From Prorocentrum cordatum (Eukaryota; Sar; Dinophyceae; Prorocentrales; Prorocentraceae), in contig CAUYUJ010018305.1 of the NCBI GenBank assembly GCA_963575745.1, positions 790,657-813,156 on the forward strand: a stretch of DNA of 22,500 bases. The letters are read 5' to 3'. Both the position numbers and the translations under genes were made by a program. This document shows positions 1 to 9,283 of the stretch, piece by piece. Below the pieces are notes generated by a model. The model worked only from the letters and a program-made list of their open reading frames with translations, did not search any database and was not told the DNA's origin. Position 1 is the stretch's first letter, and each line of letters begins with the position of its first letter.

Positions 1-84
1 CTCCTCCTCCTCCTCCTCCTTCTCTCCTCCTCCTCCTCCTCCTCCTCCTCCTCCTCCTCCTCCTCCTCCTCCTCCTCCTCCTCC
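1..84. repeat. (TCC)n microsatellite, left edge of window
   Basis: An almost pure CTC/TCC trinucleotide tract with one interruption (TTCTCTCC near 20-28). It runs off the left edge, so its full length is unknown. It is homopyrimidine on this strand, the opposite polarity to the tract at 1251-1579. Confidence 0.97.
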
Positions 85-496
85 CCCTGGATCGCCAGCC
101 AGGCCTCCCGTCTCGGGGCCCGTCCTGCGCCTGCCCGCACGGCCGGTCTCGAGCGGTCCTTCGGGCCTGCCGCGGCACGCCCCAAGTCGCCCCGTGTTTG
201 GCAGGCCCGGGCGGGCCCGGGCCCAGTTGGGGATACACCCCTCGAAACCCGAAGGGAACGACCTCTATCCCCATCCAGGGGGGCACATCGGCCAGCGGGG
301 CCCAGGCCACGCCGCTGGGGACGGGGATCGGTTCAACGATACGCAATCAATCAGAGGAGGATGGGAGCAGCTGGACATGCCTCCCTCCCCCAGGCACGAG
401 GAAAACAGTCAGATGAGAGAATGGGGGCAGGGCTTGTGAGGCGCGCCGCTGGCCGTGCCAACCCCGCGCAGAACCCTGCGGAGAATTCCACTCGGC
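85..496. other. GC-rich spacer, no gene recognised
   Basis: GC-rich sequence with several short overlapping reading frames on both strands. None has a recognisable motif or a composition that favours one frame. I see no RNA gene or repeat family here. The stretch ends at the paired hairpins starting at 497. Confidence 0.6.
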
Positions 497-666
497 GGCG
501 AAATCCGAACTCTGCCCTCGCCGATCAACGATTCAGGCAGCTCGATGGGCGGCGGGGGTAGGGTTCGGAATTCGTCGGACACATGGCGAAATCCGAACCC
601 TACCCCCGACTCTCACCGATTCAGGAGAATCGATGGTTTGGGTCGGGGGTAGGTTCGGATGTCGCC
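497..666. repeat. Tandem pair of about 80-bp hairpin units
   Basis: Two similar units, 497-576 and 585-666, each begin GGCGAAATCCGAAC. Each is itself an inverted repeat: in the second, CCGAACCCTACCCCCGAC (about 593-610) is answered by GTCGGGGGTAGGTTCGG (about 642-658). Both share a central CGATTCAGG-CTCGATGG-like loop region. The unit is therefore a hairpin-forming sequence duplicated head to tail. It could be a small foldback transposon that duplicated locally, or a structured tandem satellite. No coding potential is claimed. Confidence 0.75.
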
Positions 667-805
667 ACCTACCCACACATCTGAGAACCCCTATGGAGAG
701 CACTGAGCAGAGCCATGTGATGGAGGCCCCCCCGTGGAGAGCTTCGGGCAGGATCCCTGGGGAACCCAGAGAGGAGGAAGGAGGTGGAGCTGTATATATC
801 ATTGT

Positions 806-965
806 AAGTGGGACATCTCCCTCTACAGAAGAATTCTTATTCAAAAATAGGCAAAAATAGTCAGGGGAATACTTTCATTGTTATTTTCGACAATTTGGAC
901 ATATTTTCGACTATTTTTCAATTGTCCTCCAAAATACGCCTGTAGGAGGACATGCCCGACCTAAG
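806..965. mobile_element. AT-rich element with terminal inverted repeats, copy 1 (MITE- or introner-like)
   Basis: A block of about 160 bp, clearly more AT-rich than its surroundings. The left end reads TAAGTGGGACATCTCCCTCT and then ACAG. The right end, read on the other strand, is CTTAGGTCGGGCATGTCC then TCCTACAGGCG. The same ends bound copies at 13148-13301 and 14743-14889. The sequence TAAG sits at both outer edges and may be a target duplication or part of the repeat. The interior also pairs (AAAAATAGTC with GACTATTTTT). No ORF is present. This copy starts with GTAAGT and ends with AAG, as an intron would; the other two copies start TTAAGT. Confidence 0.8.
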
Positions 966-981
966 TATAATTCCTGGCCGC

Positions 982-1142
982 CCAGACGGGGCTGGAGCAG
1001 GTGGGATCGGAGGGTCGTGCCGCAGCGCCGGCGCATCGGCGATGTGGCACCAATTAGCGGCCGAGCATCTCCATGCTGGCATCGCCGATGCATCGCTGAT
1101 GCGGCGCGATCCTCCGACCCCGTCTGCTCTGGCCCCATCTGG
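982..1142. repeat. Palindromic foldback repeat, CATCGGCGATG family, copy A
   Basis: Arms of 42 bp at 982-1023 and 1101-1142 are inverted copies of each other with a few mismatches; the shared motif is GGTCGGAGGATCGCGCCGC. Inside lie GCATCGGCGATG and CATCGCCGATGCATCGC, which also pair. The same arms and core recur at 13999-14198 and 22163-22393, and a degraded core at 12981-13105. It is non-coding as far as I can see. It lies 16 bp from the AT-rich element at 806-965. Confidence 0.85.
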
Positions 1143-1250
1143 AAGGAGGTGGACCTGTATGCCCCCCGAGGCTGGAAACGACAAGGACACTCCGTCGTGA
1201 TTTTTCCCTCGACGCGTGAATATCAGGGGCAGCAGGTGGACTTTGTACGA

Positions 1251-1579
1251 CGGAGGAGGAAGAGGAGGAGGAGGAGGAGGAGGAGGAGGAGGAGGAGGAG
1301 GAGGAGGAGGAGGAGGAGGAGGAGGAGGAGGAGGAGGACGAGGAGGAGGAGGAGGAGGAGGAGGAGGAGGAGGAGGAGGAGGAGGAGGAGGAGGAGGGAG
1401 GAGGAGGAGGAGGAGGAGGAGGAGGAGGAGGAGGAGGAGGAGGAGGAGGAGGAGGAGGAGGAGGAGGCGCAGCATGGTCGAGGAGGAGGAGGAGGAGGAG
1501 GAGGAGGAGGAGGAGGAGGAGCAGGAGGCGCAGCACGGAGGAGGAGGAGGAGGAGGAGGAAGAGGAGGAGGAGGAGGGG
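1251..1579. repeat. Long (GGA)n homopurine microsatellite
   Basis: About 330 bp of GGA repeats on the + strand, broken only by small interruptions. Two of these are related to each other (GAGGCGCAGCATGG near 1465 and GAGGCGCAGCACGG near 1527), which suggests internal duplication. The long poly-Gly, poly-Glu or poly-Arg reading frames across it are products of the repeat, not genes. Confidence 0.98.
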
Positions 1580-1915
1580 AAGCCCATTTGGCCTCTCGCG
1601 CGTGGGCCAGCCCGCCGCGCGCGCCCCGGCCAGCCGAGCGATTGCCGTACTGGTTGCCGCGGCGCGGGCAAGCCCGCGAGGCCGGGGCTCAGCGTGCCCA
1701 GAGCGCCAGAGGCTGGGAATCCACACTTCAGGCGCAGGTGGTCGCGTCGGACCCCAACATCGAGGAGGAGAATTACAAGAATTACGACGAGAGGCTCCCG
1801 TACCAAGGAGCCTGCCTGGCATCGACGAGCTCGAGAGAAGCGCGGAGCAGCGAGAGCATTACTACGAGTGCACAAGGCCGAGACGATACTGAAACACCAT
1901 CACTCAGCATACAAA
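1580..1915 (+). other. GC-rich stretch between microsatellite and LINE-A ORF1
   Basis: GC-rich up to about 1740, then shifting to the A- and C-rich composition of LINE-A. The + strand reading frame of ORF1 is already open here from 1694 without a stop, but I recognise no motif before the ATG at 1916. It may hold the 5' leader of LINE-A. The true 5' end of the element is not visible. Confidence 0.45.
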
Positions 1916-3418
1916 ATGGGCAGGTCACAATCTCGACGACGGGATGAAGGCCGAGCTCAGCATCAACGACGACACGATAATAGATGGACATGCGATCGGT
2001 GTGGATTGACAAACCCAATGAGCTCAAGAAGACGTTCATGTCAGGACAATGGGTCCAGAGCAAGAGCTTCAAGGGCACGAACACCGAACTGATACAAAGA
2101 ACAAGCCCCAGCCAAGATATTTCCAGGTATTCAGAAATTGACCGATGAAGCCCATATGACAACGGCAGAAGAAGCTTACGATACACAAGGATGGGAACAG
2201 CCACCAACATATGCTGGGCAGGCAAGGGCATTCAGATATCGTATCTACGCGAAGCACACACAAGTGACAACGGCGGTCAATGCGGCGGAGAAAGCTGGCA
2301 TACACTTAACAAGTGAGCGCCAGGTTATTGCCATGCTCAAGTACGTGCTAGGCATCATGAAGCCAGCCTCAGCACGAGTCGAAGGCCATCGAAAGAACGG
2401 GGACCGCATCAAAGACAAGTTGAAGAGCCTGAAGACGGAACAAACGAATCTCACCAACAATATAGAGGACATGGGGCACCAGCTAGACAGAGCAACATAT
2501 GCACTCCATGCATCGGTTCGTGAACGAGACGGAGAAGAAGAAGAGGCATATCATGAAAGCGTAGAAGATGAGGAGATGGCAGAATACATTGGTACATTAA
2601 TGGGTATAGAACCAAGGTTCAAAGCACCAGAGCAATATAGATCACCACCACGTTGACATCCAGCAGGAAGCGCAGGACCTCAAGGACAAGATATGCACTT
2701 CAATACTCATGACGAAATGGCTTCAAGTAACCAGATACAAAAGTTGATGGAGATGGTACACCAGCAGCAAGCGCATAATGTAATCCTTCAGATGCAGGTC
2801 GGAAAAGCCATGGAGGTCGCGCAAAAGGTGCAGACGGAACGTGTACACCAGTAGCAGGCACTACTGCAGCAATTGGCGACGCAGAAATACCATATGGATC
2901 AGATGATGCAGAAATATCCAGAGGAATGGTCACCAGCAACATTCCCATCTCAAGAGGTAGCACGACCAGCAGCATCTTCAGCGCACACACGGACCAGAAC
3001 GACGGTAAGAAAATAAAGGTTTAAAGAGAAAGATGTGGCATCACGGGTAGAGGAAGAAGCAAAACGTCAAACGAATAATAAAAAGAACTACGACGACAAC
3101 AAGAACGAGCCCATCATCCAGGAAGTGGAAGCAAATCACCAAGCAACAGAACGATGGACAGAGCCAGAACTAGCGGAGGACATGGAGATGGAAGAAAAGC
3201 CACAGGAAGTGAGGATGCGACAACATGGAATTCCATGCCCAGAGATCATATTGCAGACGGGAATTTGAGAGTATCTCGAAGCACTGCGAAGGAGGATTTG
3301 GCCAGATACAGAGTCGATGCCAGCAGAGCAACCCGACCCAGAAGATCGTGATTGCGCTCCTACAGAAGTGGTAACAGATGGAGAAGATGAAATAGAAAAA
3401 GGCAAAAATCACGGATGA
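1916..3418 (+). pseudogene. LINE-A ORF1-like region (zinc-finger remnant, coiled coil, acidic tail)
   Basis: One reading frame runs through about 1.5 kb and is interrupted only by stops: TGA 2090, TGA 2654, TAG 2852, TAA 3014 and TGA 3266, ending at TGA 3416. The ATG at 1916 opens a basic MGRSQSRRR stretch. A segment near 1987-2050 reads WTCDRCGLTN then SRRRSC, resembling a RanBP2-type zinc finger (W-x-C-x2-C-x3-N) with the second Cys pair damaged. From 2138 to 2656 the frame is rich in Lys, Glu and Ala and looks helical; 2720-2850 is Gln/Met-rich with heptad-like spacing (coiled coil). The end is strongly acidic. In LINEs the first ORF binds the element RNA, so such a role is inferred from position. 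I found no RRM and no clear CCHC knuckle. Confidence 0.55.
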
Positions 3419-3437
3419 TGCGGAAAAGCATGGGCAG

Positions 3438-4589
3438 ATGCCGCACAGAGAACCAGCATCATGGCCGACGCCGCCAGGACCGTTGCAATCAAATCCGCCG
3501 ATCACACCAACAGAACCAATGGGAATATCGGAGGCGGTGGCAGATCATGGATGTATCCCAAGAACAATGAGATCGCCAACGCCAACGCGTCGCACGTCGA
3601 GAGAGAGAGAAGACCATCCAGATAACGACCGTCAGGAGCGAGTTCGAGAGAGCCAGAAGTGCGCAACATGGCAGGGGGTGACACGCCACCACGTTTTCGA
3701 GAGCGAGCAGAATCAGCACCACGCTTCGGAGCTTTTCGCGGAGAAGAGAGCAGCGAGTCAGGGAGGCCACCGCCATCGAGGATTTCAAAATCAGCAATGC
3801 TGCCAGTTGGAAGATTCGAAAGGACGCGCGCAGCAGGAGCTGGTGAGCGACCAGCCTCCCGCGGGCGCAAGATCGATGGTAAAGGGGCCAGCCGCTGAGA
3901 GCGGCAACCAGGTCCATTTTGGACCAACACAGTGCGTGGCATTTGAAGTTGGAAGCAGTTGTAAGTCAATGCGTGAAGCATCGCCCGCATTTGTGCGGTC
4001 AGCCGCGATGACTTCGAGTGTGGAGAGGCTGACGGCGAGCCCTGCGATTGCTGCGCGATGCCAAGCTCGTGCAATATGCGCGTCATACCTTTCTGAGATT
4101 GGGTTGCCAGATGAAGGTGTTCGATCCGTCGGGCTAGCCGATGTTACAGATCAGGCGCAGCATTTTGACCTTCAACGAGCACAAGCACGTCCAGCCCTGC
4201 CGCGATCTTGGGACCCCCCATCTTGGCTCGACCAGGAGAAATCGCGGCAGAAGGCTGAGAAGAACCCATCCCTCGGCCGCGAAGGACAAACTGCGCTGCA
4301 AGTGCAACCCGTAGGGCAAACCACGGGATCCTTCTTAGCATCAATGTGGGAGCGGATAGCAACAACAACCCGCGACCGCGCACAGCGAGTAGAGCCAGCA
4401 TCGCATGAAGCAGGGCCGCTACCACAGGAAGACCACCATCAAGCAAATCATATGCGATGCGAAGCCAAAGTGCCTGATCCGATCACGGAAAGAATGCGCC
4501 GAGTGCCCGGGAGAATGCGACTGCGTGGTTGCCATGTTGACATGCAGCTACACGGGCATGCGAGGATGGCAATTGAGATGTCCAAGTAC
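3438..4589 (+). pseudogene. LINE-A linker of unknown function before RNase H
   Basis: A frame opens at the ATG at 3438 and stays open to 4766, carrying the start of the RNase H module at its end. The upstream 380 or so residues are not recognised. The first third is rich in Pro, Arg, Glu and Ser, and the middle (about 3900-4300) is less A-rich than the rest of LINE-A and may include foreign sequence. A second frame at 4405-4659 carries a Cys-rich run (KECAECPGECDC) that could be a zinc-binding remnant or chance. Long antisense frames exist here too, so the reading is uncertain. No function is assigned. Confidence 0.35.
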
Positions 4590-5126
4590 ACCGAGGTTGA
4601 TCCGTTCAACTATAATATATATATATACACTGATGCCTCGGTCCCTGGCGAGAGGATGACAGCTGCATGGTCCATGGCACTCATATCCAAGAGCGAAGAT
4701 GGTTCTCATTTTCATTGGACAAATAGGACAATTGATCAGTGGAAGCACGGCGCTGGGGATATATAACAACACATTGGACTCTACCCAAGCAGAACTAGTG
4801 GCAATACTATGGGCACTCATATTGGCAAATCAACTTGCGGAAGATGTCACCGCGAGCATATACACGGACTCCAAAAGCGCGATCGACATTATCACGACAG
4901 CGACATCAAAGGCAGACCCTATATCGATATTGGCAACCAGCACGTACAATGCGGTGGAGCAAAAAGAAGGCAAGTATCCATAACTCACACAGAAGCGCAC
5001 GTGGGACAACCATGGGGCGAGCTATGCGACAGCATTGCCAAGCACCACGCAAAGAAGTATCAGAACATCGGCGGTATTATTCATGTGGAGGACGACTCTT
5101 TAATACCAGACAGGATAGTGGCATAA
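4590..5126 (+). pseudogene. LINE-A RNase H domain, frameshifted
   Basis: Ribonuclease HI-type fold that removes RNA from the RNA-DNA hybrid after reverse transcription. The ordered motifs are all present but lie in two frames. The first Asp is in YIYTDAS (codon at 4632). The Glu is in STQAELVAILWAL and the second Asp is in IYTDSKSAI, both in the next frame. The C-terminal HTEAHVGQPWGELCDSIAK, back in the first frame, holds the His and the last Asp. Frame changes lie near 4745 and between about 4930 and 4975, and TAA at 5124 closes the frame. That same frame continues directly into the endonuclease, which indicates that RNase H is part of the LINE-A polyprotein rather than a separate insertion. 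The gene is broken and unlikely to make an active enzyme. Confidence 0.8.
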
Positions 5127-6216
5127 TTACGCGCATGCGGGCATGCGCACTGGGCTGTATCACGAGATCACGAATATCGTGACGCACATGCATGCCCGAG
5201 AACAACCTCGGAAGGACAAGCGTTCCAGCACCAGACGATGCAGGCCACGGCGGACATCGAGATCAATGCAGCAGATGAGCCAGCGAAGCCAGCACCCAAC
5301 GCAGGGGAGAGGGAGAATCATGCAACCCGAGTCAACACAGGCAAGACCACGTTGAACCTGACCATGTGCACATGCAATGCCATGCGCACCATCGTGGGCG
5401 ACGAGAATGAGAAACCACAACAGCAGAGAAAGGACTTTGTCACCGAGGAGATGAAGGCGACCCGAGGTCAATTAATGGGGCTCCAATTCAGGGGCGAAGG
5501 CATGCACATAGCAGGAACTCAAGAAGTGCCACCAAAAGAAACATACTCGCACTTCCACGGCTACATGCAGTTCAGTTCGGGCAAGGGAAAGGACATGTAC
5601 GCCAAGGGTGACAAACTGGGAACAGCGTTACTGGTCAGCGCCAACTTACCGTATGCAGTGAGCGACAAGCCAGAGCACTACTTCAAGAAGAACCAGTTCA
5701 AGGTGTTGCATGTGAGTCCGCGGATCATGTTTGTCACCATGAAGACACCGATGCCACGCGGGGCGGTTCATGTATGGCACGCACCTCGCCACGACAAGGG
5801 CCCCGAGAAGATGGGCCGAGTGAAATGGTGGAAAGAAGTAAAAAAAGCTATGCTACAAATGGCCTCCCACTACCATCTTAGCAGACGGTAACGCGGCGTT
5901 TTCAAGTGCACCTTCACCAGGAGTTGGAGAGCATAGTTTCAACAAGCTGGACAATGATGACGACAATGCGGGCCGATATCGTGAATTTGTGGACGAGTTC
6001 AACTTGGATATTATCAATGCGTTGGTGAAGCACGATAGAAAGCCAACACTGCAAACGGACAGCGGGATATAAAAGAATATCGACTACGTGATAACCTCGC
6101 AGCAGTACTTAGACGGAACGACGGAGGTGCGGATGTTGGGCGATTTCGACACGGGCGTGGAACCAAACGGTCATTCACCAGTGGTGATAACCACATCACT
6201 CCTGGTAGAGCCACAG
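5127..6216 (+). pseudogene. LINE-A APE-like endonuclease (EEP fold), frameshifted
   Basis: Endonuclease/exonuclease/phosphatase-type domain, which in LINEs nicks the target DNA for target-primed reverse transcription. In the frame open from 5238 to 5891 there is a TCNAMRTI-like first motif, the metal-binding Glu in HIAGTQEV, and a VWHAPRHDKGPEKMGR segment corresponding to the HxP region. The reading then shifts by about 5860, and the next frame holds LADGNAAF (the GDxN-type motif, here ADGN), NIDYVITSQQ and NGHSPVVI (C-terminal His). An in-frame TAA at 6070 separates the last motifs. The motif order is complete, so the domain was once full-length; the copy is now broken. The glycine of the usual GDxN is replaced by alanine. 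Confidence 0.8.
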
Positions 6217-9200
6217 AGACGCCAAGGAGGACGGGCTCGGATATATGCAAATAAGACTGAAGACCCAGACCTGCGACAAGTATTTCAGCAACACTTTGGG
6301 CGCCTACCGTTGCACTCATGGGCAGTATATGTCAACAAGCAGGTGGACCAGACGGATCAGATAGTCAACGAGCTTGCGGGGAACTTCTTCCCGATAGACA
6401 CTATTAGTCCGAGACAACCGTGCGTCGCAAGAAATACCATGTGGCTGATGAGATTCCGCAGATATATCTTGAAGGCGATGCGCACATCGAATACAGCGTC
6501 ACATCAGTGGAATCACCTATTACAACACATGAGCGAGCATATCGACAAAATGACAGACCAGAACGACAACTGGATCGAATACGCCAAGAAACTACAACTC
6601 ACGTTTCTGGCACGTTAAACAGTTGGCATCAGCGTATACACCCAGGCTGCAGCACAGCGGTTCATGAACGACACGAAGCAGAAGTTGACGTATAGCTTAA
6701 GGCACTATAAACGAGAACACTTGACGCGTATTGCGAACGAAGCTACGGCCCACATGGTGGGCCACAGCTCTCACAGAGAATGGGCGGCGAACCGAGCTTT
6801 ATTGCAGCGCGGTGGAAGAATCCCAAGCAAACAAAGACGACGACATCCAGCTTCAGGACCAGCACCTTACCATGAAAAAGCTGATGGAGCAGTTATCGAC
6901 TGCGATGAAAAAATAGCAGAACGCCGACTGGCGCACTTCGCTGAGCAAGAAGATGCAGCGATACACACACCATGTGAGATACGGAAACGATATAATGAAG
7001 AAGTGGCAACGGCTGCGCTCCATACAAGACTGGATTTGAAACAGGTTCCTTCGATACCATGGCTGTGGCACAGTTTTTGTCAAAATCGAAAAAAGGGAAA
7101 GCAGCGGGAGCGGATGGGGTAAGTACGGCAATACTAAAGGCAGCGCCGCGGCAATTGGCAAGGTTATACCACCCAACATTGTGTAAAGCTGCCCTACAAC
7201 TTCAAGAACCGCTGTCATTCAAACGTGGAATTGGACTTGCACTACGTAAGAACATAGAGAAGGCGACATGGCATGAATACTACCGATTGGTATTGTTGAA
7301 CAGCGAAGTGTCCAATCATTATCACAACTACATCAAGACCACCATGACCAAGATGATCACTGTCATGCTAAGAGACACCCAAACAGGAGGGCGCCAAGGA
7401 AGGTCAACAGCAATGGCAGGACACATAGTGCATACATTCCTCAGCACAATGCGCGAAGAAAGCAGTGTGGGTTTGTATGGTTCATTGATCTTCGTGCGGC
7501 CTTCCATCGGGCCATAAGACAGATGGCTTTGGATACATCTGGATATGACCCTCATCGATTGGATATTGAAAACATCATGGAGCACATCAGCATGCCCGAT
7601 GCTTTAAGACCATTGGCGCAGATGGCATTACAGAATCCAGTTATCATGCGGCATCCCGAAGACGACCCGCATATGGCGCAACAACTGATCGATTGCAACC
7701 GTCTGACACATTTTGGAATGCCACGCGCTGACAGCGTAGCAGTGCCGAGGAGAAGTTCACGCCCGGGGAACTCACTCGCAGACGCGCTGTTCAATATTAC
7801 ATTCACCAGGCCACTGGACTTGGCGCAGGAAGCGCTGGTAAAAGCAGAGCTGTGTTACAATATACCACCAGCCAGGGCTGACAGGCCACGACTAACGAAA
7901 GGAAGAGCACTGCAAAGGTACCTTTCAGATGTGTCGTTTGTGGACGATGCGCTATTCACGGTGCAAGCACGGGCCGATCAGATTAAAGCATCACTGAGCA
8001 GAACGGTTGAAATCGTGCACGGAGCTTTGCTGGTATTTGGATTTGATATGAATTACAAGCGAAACAAAACAGCATTGATGCCGACATTGCATGGCACTGG
8101 AAATGGATTGGCCAAGCAGCAGATATTCACCATGGACGAACCACATATCAAGACGAAGAAATACGGCAGCAAGGTTTTCGTTGAGACGCAGTGCAAACAT
8201 CTTGGGGCGATCCTCGAAAAGGGCGGGCTCGTACATACTCAGATTGGACGCAACATAGCAATGCAAACGCAAGCGCTAGGGCCGCTGCGAAAGAGCGTGC
8301 ACAAGTTTAACACTATGAACAGCGAAGCAAAGGTCACGCCTGCCGGCGCATATGCTAATGTACACCTTGCGTATCATTCGGAGACCTGGCCAGCACCAAG
8401 TGGAAAGCACGTCAACTCACTGGAAGCTGCGCAGCTGTACGCATATCGATCTGCATTACGACTCCACATGCCACAAGATGACGGACACCGATGTACGAAC
8501 GACAACGTGTTGTACCAAGCAAAGAGGCCACCAATCATGGCTTGTGTTCGACTACGACGATTGAGGTATCTAGTGACGGCACTTGAGCATGGACCCACGA
8601 CGTTGTTAGCATTGCTGGAGCACACTTGGGAACGCGACAAGCATAGGAATGGATGGGCCTCCCAGCTACGTGCAGATTTTCAAAGGATCAGACATCACAT
8701 CGCCAGAGACCGTGACGACCCAATAGCACACCGCACTATTCAAGATTGGATTGACGAGGCGCAGAACGAGCCCAAGAAGTTCTGCCAGATACTACGGCAG
8801 GCATGGGACAAATATCGGCTACACCAACGAGACGCTCACCATCGTGCAGACTGGGTCCACCGAATGCATGCAGTGCTGAAGCCGCATGAGGAGGAAGGTA
8901 CGACACCACAACCTCCAGCAACGCAAGTTGTATGTTATCATTGCGGACGAACGTACGAGAATGCATCAGTACGCATGGCGCATATTAAGCGAGATCACGC
9001 TGGGATTGATGATGCTCAAAGGTATGCAGCAGCTACATCTTGTCAAGCATGCAAATCAGAGCACCATGCCAGGCCTCGGATGATCACGCACCCCAGGTGT
9101 CGATCAGAGGCATGTCTAGAAACACTACGTCAGTCAATGGAACCAATGCCTGACGACGAGGTGAATAGACTAATGGACTTAGATAGATCACACATTGCCG

Positions 9201-9283
9201 AGTTGAAACGAAAAAGGATACCACGCGACCACAGCATTGATACCAATGCGACGGGACGGGCCGCGCAACAAAAGGCGAACTAG
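6217..9283 (+). pseudogene. LINE-A reverse transcriptase with C-terminal zinc fingers
   Basis: RNA-templated DNA polymerase of the element. The connector continues in the endonuclease frame to 7122 with a TAA at 6616. The fingers region follows in another frame: GKAAGADGVSTAILKAAP (about 7107), then EPLSFKRGIGLALRK and GGRQGRSTAMAGHIV. A shift near 7465 brings in motif A, FIDLRAAFHRAIRQ (catalytic Asp codon 7487). From there the frame is open for nearly 600 residues to TAG 9283, the longest intact stretch of the element. It holds the catalytic box as SFVDDALF rather than the commoner YADD, and then CKHLGAIL. Near the end are a C2H2 finger (CYHCGRTYENASVRMAHIKR then DH) and a second Cys/His cluster (CQACKSEHHARPRM). 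The Asp pair is present, but the N-terminal half is disrupted. Confidence 0.88.

Noticed and set aside
1579-1599. AGCCCATTTGGCCTC right after the (GGA)n tract, vaguely like a decayed spliced leader
   Set aside because: It needs several insertions and deletions to align, and LINE-A coding does not clearly start here.
1017-1892. Long open frames on both strands encoding runs of Gly, Glu, Arg, Ser or Leu, including similar ones near 10468-11169, 15732-16481 and 21224-22318
   Set aside because: They exist only because a trinucleotide repeat has no stop in most frames. No flanking motif supports a protein.
3911-3926. GGTCCATTTTGGACC, sharing CCATTTTGG with the spliced leader
   Set aside because: It is a short palindrome in the middle of LINE-A and its flanks do not match the leader.
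3489-4086. Minus-strand frames overlapping the LINE-A linker
   Set aside because: No motif. The sense frame leads directly into RNase H, so these are more likely shadows, though this stretch remains the least certain part of LINE-A.
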